From assembly GCF_009905725.1 (NCBI RefSeq), contig NZ_JAAAKV010000007.1, positions 186,001 through 250,000 of the forward strand: a DNA stretch of 64,000 bases. The letters run 5' to 3'. Shown here in pieces: positions 1 through 8,313 of the stretch. The position numbers and the translations under genes are program-made. A model generated the notes under the pieces. The model saw nothing but the letters and a program-made list of their open reading frames with translations. It made no database searches and was not told where the DNA came from. This DNA comes from Emticicia sp. CRIBPO. GTDB taxonomy: Bacteria; Bacteroidota; Bacteroidia; Cytophagales; Spirosomataceae. Every line of letters begins with the position of its first letter. Within the stretch, counting starts at the first letter, position 1.

Positions 1-2660
1 TTGTCTATATCTGCCGGGAAAACAAAATTCCACCAGCCTTTTTTGTCGGTCAGGTAGCTTTTCTCAAACTTCTGGTTGAAAGAGACAATACCATCCCATT
101 CCAATGCCACCACTAATTCTGATTTACGGTCATTGTCAATATCAGCCCAGGTTGCTTTTTTTACAAATCCCAGTCCTTTAAGCTGGGGAGCTATCTTTTC
201 GGTTACATTGATGAAATTTCCTTTACCATCATTCTGGAACAGGTAAGAATCGGGCTTTTTGCCGTAAGCCCACGGCACAGACCTGGCCCCTATGAAAAGA
301 TCTATGAAACCATCCCCGTTAAAGTCATACGGCTCAACACATGATGCTGTTAAATAAATATCTTTGAACGCCCCTTTCTTCAACGCCAGGTTACCAAGGC
401 CGTCATTCAGATAAACCCTCGGGCTGAGCCATTCCGATTTACCGTAAAATTCATTGCCCCCGGCACCGATCACCAGGTCAGGATGGGTATCATTATTAAC
501 ATCAACCCACTTGGCATCCACATCTTCAAAGGTGCTGTCTTTTGCCAGTTCAGGCTGAGCTTTTTCAATGAACTTACCTTGCGGAGTCTGAACGAAAACC
601 CTGCTTTTCTCCCACTTGGATGAGCCAAAGAAAATATCCTCCAGTCCGTCATGATTGATATCTGCTACCGCCAATGCCGGGCCTTCTGTCGACATCTGGT
701 TGGGGATCAGTCCTTCACGGTCAAATTCATTAAAGAAATTCTCTTTATGACTGATGTTTAAACCCACCTGCCCTGTAATTTCCTCAAACTGAGGTTCATC
801 AGCGAGCATCTTCGCTTTGAAACCCTCATAGTCAAACCTCGGCAGGCCCGGAGCATAAGTTATCTTAAGGTTTACTTTAGCACTGTCGTACGATACCTTT
901 TGGAACGTATTGTCAGGCCAGATCACCAGTATGGAATCAACCTCCGGGTTCTTTCCCAATCCGATAGTCAGAGGAATCTCCGACGACGACTGAAACCCGC
1001 GAACCGGGAATTTTTCAAATGAAAGCGTCTTGCCTTTTTCGAAAACCAGGACTTTAGCACCTATGGCGTTCCTGTTTTTGCTGCTACCTTCCAAGTCAAC
1101 ATGAAGGGCTTTGTTCCCCTTTTTGTGTTGATCAGAAAGGTTCTCATACAAAAAAGCATTTTCGTTGATGTTATTGGTCACAATGTCAAGATCCCCGTCA
1201 TTGTCCAGGTCGGCGTAAATCGCTCCGTTGGAATAAGAATCCCTGTTGCCTTCCACCTGGGTGGTCAGCTCCTCAAACTTCAGAGATTCATTATTGACAA
1301 AAAACTTGTTAGGTATTTTGACCTCGGGAAGCAGGTCAACCAATGATATATCCGATTCATCAAATTTCTTATCCTCAATCTTTTGCTGTATCTCGTCGTT
1401 AGAAACAAAATTGATATAATCCGTGTCATTCATCCGTTTGTTTATTCCATTTGAAATAAACAGGTCTTTGATGCCGTCATTATTAAAATCCATAAACAAC
1501 GATGACCAGGACCAGTCGGTAGCATGGATATTTGAAAACAGACCGATCTCACTAAAGGTGCCGTTTTTGTTATTCAGCTGAAGGTTATTTCTCGCAAACT
1601 GATAGTTATAACCTTGCTGAAGCTTAAATCTGAAATTATAATAAGCGTCTTCCCCTTCCGAACGCTTCAGTATTTCGGGTTGATAGGGCAACATATCCAG
1701 GGAGATAATCTCAGGGAAAATATCGTTGTTTATATCGGCGATGTCCACCCCCATGCTGAACCTGCTGGTGTGTTTGATCCGCTGCTCTATTTCGTCTTTA
1801 AACTTTCCGTTTTTCTGATTGATGTAGAGATAATCATTTTCATGAAAATCGTTACCGACATAAAGGTCCGGATATCCGTCAAAATCAACGTCTCCGGCCA
1901 CTACCCCTAATCCATATCCAAGGGCGGTGCTGTAAATACCCGCTTCTTTTGTGAACTCCACATATTTGCCGTCATCATTTCTGAAAATCCTGTCCCCTGC
2001 CAGCGGATGGAAAGTATTCTCAAAAACCGATCGTTTCCCGAATGTCCCGTTCTGGTGCACAGAATGATTGAGCTGGAAAAAGTCCAGGTCACCGTCTGCA
2101 TCAAAATCAAAGAAAACAGCCTGGGTCCCGAAACCCACAAGGTCCAGTCCGTACTCTGCTGATTTTTCATCATAAACCGGTATTCCGTTTTCGATCTTCC
2201 GGCAAACATACAACAGGTTATGGCCTTTGAGTTTTAAGAAATTGCCAACCTGTGAAATGTAGATATCCAGCATGCCGTCCTGGTTGATATCGACGATAGA
2301 CACGCCGTTTGACCAGCCAAGGTCAGCTGATTTAAAGTTTGATTTTTCGGTGACATCTTCAAACTTCAGTCCGCCTTTATTCAGGAATAACTTATTGTCT
2401 TTTAGGTTTGCCGTAAAAACCAGGTCGGCCAGACCGTCATTATTAAGATCAGCGGCACCCACTCCCCCTCCGTTATAAAAATACATGTAGTTGAAGATGT
2501 TCAGGTCCGGTGAGGGCTTCAGTTCGTTGACAAACGAAATCCCCGTTTTATCCTGATCAAGCATGCGGAACATCGCTTCGGTTTTCGCACTGTTTTTACA
2601 GCCATTCAGCACCATCATCAAACAAACGGAGCTAAAAATCAAGTATGTTTTCTTTAGCAT
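1..2660 (-). CDS. FG-GAP/VCBS repeat, ASPIC/UnbV-domain lipoprotein (3' end outside window)
   Basis: The frame is open from the ATG at 2660 to base 1, giving 886 visible residues; the C-terminus lies beyond the window. The N-terminus is a lipoprotein signal with the lipobox LNGC (Cys21). It is followed by many calcium-binding-type FG-GAP/VCBS blades of the form DxNxDGxxD (for example DLNNDGLADL and DINQDGMLDI). An ASPIC/UnbV stretch sits in the middle (NAIGAKVLVF, then GLG and VIWPD), and a second set of FG-GAP blades follows. It is a clear paralog of the gene directly upstream: both carry the DWSW and SNGI blocks at equivalent places. Its ATG abuts the upstream TAG stop with no gap, so the two are surely co-transcribed and probably translationally coupled. 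Such proteins accompany SusC/SusD pairs in many Bacteroidota; the role is unknown, and a surface beta-propeller that binds a ligand is inferred. Confidence 0.9.
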   Translation of the reverse strand, partial: MLKKTYLIFSSVCLMMVLNGCKNSAKTEAMFRMLDQDKTGISFVNELKPSPDLNIFNYMYFYNGGGVGAADLNNDGLADLVFTANLKDNKLFLNKGGLKFEDVTEKSNFKSADLGWSNGVSIVDINQDGMLDIYISQVGNFLKLKGHNLLYVCRKIENGIPVYDEKSAEYGLDLVGFGTQAVFFDFDADGDLDFFQLNHSVHQNGTFGKRSVFENTFHPLAGDRIFRNDDGKYVEFTKEAGIYSTALGYGLGVVAGDVDFDGYPDLYVGNDFHENDYLYINQKNGKFKDEIEQRIKHTSRFSMGVDIADINNDIFPEIISLDMLPYQPEILKRSEGEDAYYNFRFKLQQGYNYQFARNNLQLNNKNGTFSEIGLFSNIHATDWSWSSLFMDFNNDGIKDLFISNGINKRMNDTDYINFVSNDEIQQKIEDKKFDESDISLVDLLPEVKIPNKFFVNNESLKFEELTTQVEGNRDSYSNGAIYADLDNDGDLDIVTNNINENAFLYENLSDQHKKGNKALHVDLEGSSKNRNAIGAKVLVFEKGKTLSFEKFPVRGFQSSSEIPLTIGLGKNPEVDSILVIWPDNTFQKVSYDSAKVNLKITYAPGLPRFDYEGFKAKMLADEPQFEEITGQVGLNISHKENFFNEFDREGLIPNQMSTEGPALAVADINHDGLEDIFFGSSKWEKSRVFVQTPQGKFIEKAQPELAKDSTFEDVDAKWVDVNNDTHPDLVIGAGGNEFYGKSEWLSPRVYLNDGLGNLALKKGAFKDIYLTASCVEPYDFNGDGFIDLFIGARSVPWAYGKKPDSYLFQNDGKGNFINVTEKIAPQLKGLGFVKKATWADIDNDRKSELVVALEWDGIVSFNQKFEKSYLTDKKGWWNFVFPADID

Positions 2661-5600
2661 CTATCTGTTGATTTTAAACACCCGTGGCTTCTGGTCGTTG
2701 ATTAAACTTAAAAAATATTTCTGTTTGTTAACCGTTACTGTCGCCAAATCACGTATTTCTCCCGTCATGGTGAATCCTGAGTCTTTATTGGGCAGGTACG
2801 CAAATTTGTCTTTCCCTTTATTTATTAATACAATCCCTCTGCTGGCATCCTGACGGGACAACTGCGGAATAAACCCGGTGTTGTTTCCTCCCAGGATCAG
2901 ATCCGGTAAACCATCAGCATTGACGTCATCAGCCAATATGGCATTGACACAAGAAAACTGAACTTCTACCGGAAGGTCGCTGACGGTGAAGTTTCCTTTT
3001 CCGTCATTGATCGCTATCACAGATTTCATAAAATTAACGCTGCTGACTGACGCTTGTTTCAAAACCTTCGGTTCAAACAAGTCTTCAAGGGTCTTATCGG
3101 CGTATTCGCTATGCTTCAGGTTCTTATTTTTAAGGAAAGGAAACTGCTCTGTCATTTCACGTTTTAAGAAAACCGGCACATCTTTTCCTTTATAGGTTTT
3201 GGTCATTATTTTATCGGTGAACGAGTTGTTGTCAAAGTCGCCCACCCAGATTTTAGCAGGTTTTTCCAGGTCGACACTAAGCGGGAAATTCTCTCCCATA
3301 TTACCTAAAACCATATCTAAATCACCGTCTTTATCCAGGTCAGCTATCTGCAAGGCCCCCCAGAATCCTGACAGGTTATCCAGTGAGGTTTTCAGCGGAA
3401 CAAATTTGCCGCCCTTAAACTCGTACACTTTGGGACTCATCCAGTCACCGGCAATGATCAGTTCTTTTTTACCGTCTCCGTTCAGGTCATTCCAGCTGGC
3501 TGCCCTCACCATTCCGATTTTCCGGATATCCGGGTTTACCTGTTGGGTCACATCCTTAAAGATCCCCTTGCCGTCATTCTGATAAATATAGCTGATGGGT
3601 TTAAGTCCATATTGTCTCGGATAACTTCTGCCTCCTACAAACAAATCAAGGTCGCCGTCGCCATCAAAATCATTCGAAATGATCACCCCGGTGTTCATGC
3701 CGTTTAAAGGCAATGCTTTACCATTGATCTTAAAATTACCCTGTCCGTCATTAAAATAAATTCTGTCCATCAGCAAACGCTCTCCCGGATCATATTCATT
3801 TCCTCCGGATCCTGCGTAGAGGTCCAGATCACCGTCACCATCGGCATCAAAAAAGTGAACGGCCGTATCTTCAAAAATGGCATATTGTTCAAACGCGGGT
3901 TGAACGGTTTTCCTGAAACCGGCCCCGGTCTGAAGATAAAGCTGCCCGGCCTGTCCGGCTCCCCCTCCAATATAAATATCCTCCTTCTTATCTCCGTTTA
4001 CATCTCCGACTGCCACTTTGGGACCTTCACGCGACAATAAAACCGGGATATTCTTTTCATTATAATAATCTTCGTAGTCATTCTCCAGGTGCTTTTCAAA
4101 CGGGAAATCAGACACTTCAGCAAATACTGACTTAGAAAAAGCCTGGGGTATCGTGTTTATCCAGGGTTTACTTCCCTGCATTGTATAACTGTAGGTAGAA
4201 TCTGTTTTCACCGACTTATGTACCTGGTAGGTCAGGTCGGGCCAAATGATGCGGACAGAGTCCACTTGCTTAACCGGCCCCATCCCAAAAACCATGGCAT
4301 ATTCCGTGCTCGACTGAAAGCCCCTTGAGGGATTCAGTTGCCTTGTCAATACCTGATCACCGGCAAACACCTGCACCTTTGTCCCGATGGCGTTGACATT
4401 TGATGATGATCCTTTAAATTTAAGCTTCAGGTAGTGGTTCTCAGGTTTCAGTTTCTCGGTGTTGTTTTTATACACAAAACAAGGCTGATTGACATTATTG
4501 ACCACCAGGTCAAGGTCGCCGTCATTGTCCAGGTCTGCATAAGATGCACCGTTCGAAAAAGAAGGCGTCGATAAACCGGACTCTGTTGATTTTTCCTCAA
4601 ACCTGAATGAGCCTTTGTTCAGGAAGAAATTATTCCCGATCGGCTTGGAAGGCATATGTTTGATGATGTTGTCAAATTTCTCTTTCTCCCCTGACAATAC
4701 CATTTTCTGATTGATCTCATTGGCAAAAAAGTCAATAAAATCCTGATCAATGACATCGTGATAAATTCCGTTGCTGACATAAATATCTGTTTTGGAATCG
4801 TTATCGGCATCAAACATCAGGGCTCCCCATGACCAGTCACTGGCAGCCACGCCTGCGTAAAAACCGATTTCACAAAACGTGCCGTCATGGTTATTCAGTT
4901 GCAGACTGTTCTGCATATACTGATTATAAAACCCTTTCTTATTCTTGAGGTTGAATATGTAGTGATTTTCAAAAGATGTGGTTGACTTCAGGCGATGCTC
5001 ATCTATCGGCAACATATCCGTAACAAATATCTCTTCATAGCCGTCATTGTTGATGTCGGCCATATCGGCTCCCATAGACGCCATGCTCGTATGCGGTATT
5101 CTTTGTTCAATTTCTTCCCTGAACTTCCCGTTTTTCTGATTGATATACAGATAGTCTTTTTCAAAGAAATCATTCGAAATATAGATATCAGGATAGTTGT
5201 CATTGTTGACATCCCCGACGGTGACCCCCAAGCCAAACCCGATCAAACTGCCATATATGCCTGCTTCCTCGCTCACATCCACAAATTTACCGTTGTCGTT
5301 TCTGAGCAGCTTATCTCCGCCCCCTTTAAGATAGTCCTTTACGGGCCAGTCTTTCGCCCTGAGCTCGCGGTTGTTGTCATAGTTAAGGGTATTGACCGGA
5401 ATAAAACTATTGTTCAGGATATAAGCATCGAGATCGCCATCCATATCATAATCCAGAAAGGCGGCATGGGTGGTATAGCCTTTTTCGTCCAGTCCGTATT
5501 CGGCCGCCTTTTCAGTAAAAGTAAGGTCATGGTTATTGATAAATAAAGCGTTTCCTTTACCGCTCTTCCATTTGTCATACCCGGCATTGCAGATGTAGAT

Positions 5601-6005
5601 GTCCAGCCAGCCGTCATTGTTGATATCAACCATCACTACGCCCGTATTCCACTGTCCTTTTTGTGTAATGCCTGCTTTTTCAGAGATGTCTTCAAACTTA
5701 AAATTACCTTTGTTCAGGTACAGTTTGTTGGATCCCATATTAGCAGTAAAAAGAACATCAGGAAGGCCGTCGTTGTTGATATCGCCGGTGGCCACGCCGC
5801 CGCCGTTATAAAAGTTTCTATAGCTGAAAATGTTGAAATCTTCGGTATTCTTGACGGTGTTCTGAAAATCTATTCCTGTATCTTCAGCACTGAGCTGCTC
5901 AAAAAGCACATTCTGATTATCGTTTTTACAAGCTTGTGAAAAAACAATAATCATGAAAATTATCAGATAGTTTCTCAAGGTTATTATAGTGTTAAAGTAG
6001 TTCAA
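2661..6005 (-). CDS. Large FG-GAP/VCBS repeat, ASPIC/UnbV-domain lipoprotein
   Basis: This 1114-residue protein starts with a lipoprotein signal (lipobox FSQAC, Cys26). FG-GAP/VCBS blades follow from about residue 70 to 510, with motifs DINNDG (75-80), DINNDGWLDI (127 on), DYDMDGDLD (186 on) and DLDNDGDLD (491 on). An ASPIC/UnbV domain lies at about 538-600 (GTKVQVF, RGFQSS, FGMG, IIWPD), and a second FG-GAP set runs from about 650 to the end. The architecture is that of the CRTAC1/ASPIC-UnbV surface proteins that Bacteroidota encode with SusC/SusD systems. The stop codon touches the start of the next paralog, and 31 bases separate it from the small lipoprotein upstream. Export to the outer membrane as a lipoprotein and ligand or polymer binding are inferred; no catalytic residues are recognisable. 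Confidence 0.93.
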   Translation of the reverse strand: MNYFNTIITLRNYLIIFMIIVFSQACKNDNQNVLFEQLSAEDTGIDFQNTVKNTEDFNIFSYRNFYNGGGVATGDINNDGLPDVLFTANMGSNKLYLNKGNFKFEDISEKAGITQKGQWNTGVVMVDINNDGWLDIYICNAGYDKWKSGKGNALFINNHDLTFTEKAAEYGLDEKGYTTHAAFLDYDMDGDLDAYILNNSFIPVNTLNYDNNRELRAKDWPVKDYLKGGGDKLLRNDNGKFVDVSEEAGIYGSLIGFGLGVTVGDVNNDNYPDIYISNDFFEKDYLYINQKNGKFREEIEQRIPHTSMASMGADMADINNDGYEEIFVTDMLPIDEHRLKSTTSFENHYIFNLKNKKGFYNQYMQNSLQLNNHDGTFCEIGFYAGVAASDWSWGALMFDADNDSKTDIYVSNGIYHDVIDQDFIDFFANEINQKMVLSGEKEKFDNIIKHMPSKPIGNNFFLNKGSFRFEEKSTESGLSTPSFSNGASYADLDNDGDLDLVVNNVNQPCFVYKNNTEKLKPENHYLKLKFKGSSSNVNAIGTKVQVFAGDQVLTRQLNPSRGFQSSTEYAMVFGMGPVKQVDSVRIIWPDLTYQVHKSVKTDSTYSYTMQGSKPWINTIPQAFSKSVFAEVSDFPFEKHLENDYEDYYNEKNIPVLLSREGPKVAVGDVNGDKKEDIYIGGGAGQAGQLYLQTGAGFRKTVQPAFEQYAIFEDTAVHFFDADGDGDLDLYAGSGGNEYDPGERLLMDRIYFNDGQGNFKINGKALPLNGMNTGVIISNDFDGDGDLDLFVGGRSYPRQYGLKPISYIYQNDGKGIFKDVTQQVNPDIRKIGMVRAASWNDLNGDGKKELIIAGDWMSPKVYEFKGGKFVPLKTSLDNLSGFWGALQIADLDKDGDLDMVLGNMGENFPLSVDLEKPAKIWVGDFDNNSFTDKIMTKTYKGKDVPVFLKREMTEQFPFLKNKNLKHSEYADKTLEDLFEPKVLKQASVSSVNFMKSVIAINDGKGNFTVSDLPVEVQFSCVNAILADDVNADGLPDLILGGNNTGFIPQLSRQDASRGIVLINKGKDKFAYLPNKDSGFTMTGEIRDLATVTVNKQKYFLSLINDQKPRVFKINR

Positions 6006-6036
6006 AAATCTTCTATCGTGATGTGCGGATTAATTT

Positions 6037-6588
6037 TCAGTAAAAAATGTCCTTTTTATTGGTGGCCTGAATTTTCATATCAGGTTTTTTATAAAGTATA
6101 GTCGCCTCCATTTCATTCCATTTTTCAGGTTCTCTCTGCACTTCATAGCGTCCCACCTTTCCTTTCAGGTGCATGATCATCTTTTCCTCCGACAATGCCT
6201 CTACCGTAATTTCACCTTCGGTCATAAGGTAGCCAATTCCTTTGGTATGATCATCCTGCTGCAGCTTACCTATCAATACACTGGCGGCCACCTGGTTGTC
6301 TATAAACACCTGTTTCCGGACAGGCTTTTCCTTATACCAGTTTTGCCCCCCGAAACTGATCACGACATTACTCTCAAACTGGTCAAATACATTAAGCCTG
6401 AAAAAAGTATCAAAAATACTTATTTCCCCTTTAAAAATACTTTCCTCCGGATAAAAAGATTGATTATCAATCTTTACGCTGATACGGGCCTCACCGGGCC
6501 TCAGCAATTCAAACTCTTTCTTGTAATCTTTCTTTAATCTGCATGAATTAAAAAGAACAAAAATCAGCAAAAAACTTATAATCCTCAT
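6037..6588 (-). CDS. Small lipoprotein of unknown function in the SusCD/FG-GAP locus
   Basis: This 183-residue protein has a short lipoprotein signal (FNSC, Cys16), then a beta-strand-rich body with no family I recognise. Segments such as FKGEISIFDTFFRLNVFD and EGEITVEALSEEKM look like alternating strands of a compact beta domain. It lies between the terminator that follows susD and the two giant FG-GAP lipoproteins, with 31 bases to the next gene, so it probably heads that sub-operon. Context suggests an outer-membrane accessory lipoprotein of the same uptake system. The function is unknown, and the assignment as a real gene rests on the signal peptide, length and close spacing. Confidence 0.8.
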   Translation of the reverse strand: MRIISFLLIFVLFNSCRLKKDYKKEFELLRPGEARISVKIDNQSFYPEESIFKGEISIFDTFFRLNVFDQFESNVVISFGGQNWYKEKPVRKQVFIDNQVAASVLIGKLQQDDHTKGIGYLMTEGEITVEALSEEKMIMHLKGKVGRYEVQREPEKWNEMEATILYKKPDMKIQATNKKDIFY

Positions 6589-6744
6589 ATCAAGATAAAC
6601 TCAAAAACTATTAACAAAATGGCGTGTTATCAGTAATAACGCGAATATCAGAAAAAATGTGCTGCATCTGCAGACATGTTAAGCAAGATCTGAGTATTAA
6701 ACCCAAACCGGTACAATATAGTCGTTCAAAAGCCTGTATAAAAA

Positions 6745-6774
6745 CAAAAATGCCCGAATAATCGAGCATTTTTG
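6745..6774 (-). terminator. Rho-independent terminator after susD
   Basis: The 9-base arms CAAAAATGC and GCATTTTTG (6745-6753 and 6766-6774) flank a loop that can extend the stem by CGA/TCG. On the minus strand the hairpin is followed by a T-rich run. It lies 25 bases past the susD stop and separates susCD from the downstream lipoprotein genes, so it is either a full or a partial stop. Confidence 0.75.
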
Positions 6775-6798
6775 TCTGTATCAGATATATGAAAGTTC

Positions 6799-8292
6799 TT
6801 AGTATCCTTCGTTCTGTTTCAGGTTCGGGTTAGATACCATCGCCTGAGAAGGGATAGGGAACAACACTGTAAAGTTTTCTTTAACCTGAGCACCGGTTCC
6901 GTTGGTAAACTTACCGAAACGAACTTCCACCGTTCTTTTACCACCTTCCCAGTACAATTCGCGGCCAATCTCAGCGAAAAGGTTGTCCTGGGTAAGAGAA
7001 GCTAAAGCAGAGGCTTTTCTCAGTGTTCTCAGATCATTGATCATCTTAAGGGCACCTGCATTGTCTCCGCCTCTCAGCATAGCTTCAGCTTTCATTAAGT
7101 AAAGCTCGGCATAACGCATAAGGATGTATTTTCCTGCAGTTGAAGGGTGATACTTGATAACCCTGATTCCTTTTTCTGTAGCAGCACCTGCCAAAGGCAC
7201 GTCTCTGGTGAAAGAAAGCGGTTTCAAAGAACGGGTATCGATGATGTTTTTACCCTGGTCGTCAATCTGCTGACCGATAAGGAATCCGTGTCCGATACCT
7301 GAGAATTCTTTACCGTTACCTTTAGCCGGCATACCGATTCTTGAATCACCTTTCTCGAAAGTGTCATAGAAGTCAGCCAAAGTAGCAAAACCGTTCCATC
7401 CCGAAGGATTCTGGTTGTAGTGCAAAGTCATGAACCAACGGTTCTGAGGTGTAGCCTCAAGACTCACGAAAATGATTTCTTTAGAAGCCGTAGTCGAGAA
7501 GTTAGTGAAGTAGTCACTTTCTAAAGCGTATCCCGAAGCAGCAACTGCGTTAGCATAGCCAATCACTTTGTCCATGTCAGCTTTGTCAAAAGTATAAGGA
7601 CCTTCAGGTTTAGCTGCTTTGTAAACTCCTTTGTTAAGGTACAATTTAGCCAGAAGGAAGTTAGCTGCTGCTTTGTTGGCAACACCGTTCTGAGGAGCCG
7701 GACCGGCATTAGCCAATACCGGAAGAGCTTCTTCAAGATCTTTAACGATAAAGTCAAAAGCTTCAGAACGGGTCAATACCTTAGGCAGGTCATCAACACC
7801 CTGGGTAACTTCTCTGAAAGGAACCTGTCCGTAATAATCCATCACATGGAACATATGGAAAGCCCTCAGGAACTTAGCCTGTGCGGCCTGTGCCGGAGTT
7901 GGATTGGAAGCCAGGATCTCAGTCAGTTTATAAGCTCTCTGATTCAACTGGTTCCAGGTATCTCTTACGGCAGGGTGACCTGCATCCCAGGTGTGGGCAT
8001 CCAGAGTACGCCATACACCATTATCACCCCAGTCAACACCACGGGTCGGAGGGATCATTTCAGCTGAAGTATGAGCACCCAAAGCATAAATATTGTTCTG
8101 ATCCGTGTAAGCACCCAAATCAACATAAGCCGATGCTAAAAGTTCAGTCGGGTTACCAGGAGTAAATCCGCCACTTTCCGATTCACGCACAACAGAATCC
8201 TTCTCATCATTAATAAGGTCGGTACAAGCAGTGAATGAAACCAAACCAAGGCCCACTCCTAAAACTTTATATATTTTATTTATTTTCATCAT
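6799..8292 (-). CDS. SusD/RagB family nutrient-binding outer-membrane lipoprotein
   Basis: This 497-residue protein has a lipoprotein signal with lipobox FTAC (Cys23) and the two hallmarks of SusD/RagB proteins. One is the helical segment AKFLRAFHMFHVMDYYGQVP at about 138-157; the other is the C-terminal ELYLMKAEAMLRGG repeat with the closing FPIPSQAM...NPNLKQNEGY. SusD proteins cap the TonB-dependent SusC barrel on the cell surface and bind the imported glycan or peptide. The gene follows susC by 21 bases and is followed by a strong terminator. Two adjacent ATG codons could serve as the start (8292 or 8289). The ligand cannot be read from the sequence, and no polysaccharide-degrading enzyme is in the locus. 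Confidence 0.96.
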   Translation of the reverse strand: MMKINKIYKVLGVGLGLVSFTACTDLINDEKDSVVRESESGGFTPGNPTELLASAYVDLGAYTDQNNIYALGAHTSAEMIPPTRGVDWGDNGVWRTLDAHTWDAGHPAVRDTWNQLNQRAYKLTEILASNPTPAQAAQAKFLRAFHMFHVMDYYGQVPFREVTQGVDDLPKVLTRSEAFDFIVKDLEEALPVLANAGPAPQNGVANKAAANFLLAKLYLNKGVYKAAKPEGPYTFDKADMDKVIGYANAVAASGYALESDYFTNFSTTASKEIIFVSLEATPQNRWFMTLHYNQNPSGWNGFATLADFYDTFEKGDSRIGMPAKGNGKEFSGIGHGFLIGQQIDDQGKNIIDTRSLKPLSFTRDVPLAGAATEKGIRVIKYHPSTAGKYILMRYAELYLMKAEAMLRGGDNAGALKMINDLRTLRKASALASLTQDNLFAEIGRELYWEGGKRTVEVRFGKFTNGTGAQVKENFTVLFPIPSQAMVSNPNLKQNEGY

Positions 8293-8313
8293 TTCAAGTG
8301 ATTATTATAGTTT

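Noticed and set aside
4995-5546. 183-codon open frame antisense to the FG-GAP lipoprotein
   Set aside because: It is rich in Ile, Val and Asp because the opposite strand repeats DxNxDG codons; there is no signal, spacing or composition of a real gene. The similar frames at 1101-1346 and 1614-1910 are explained the same way.
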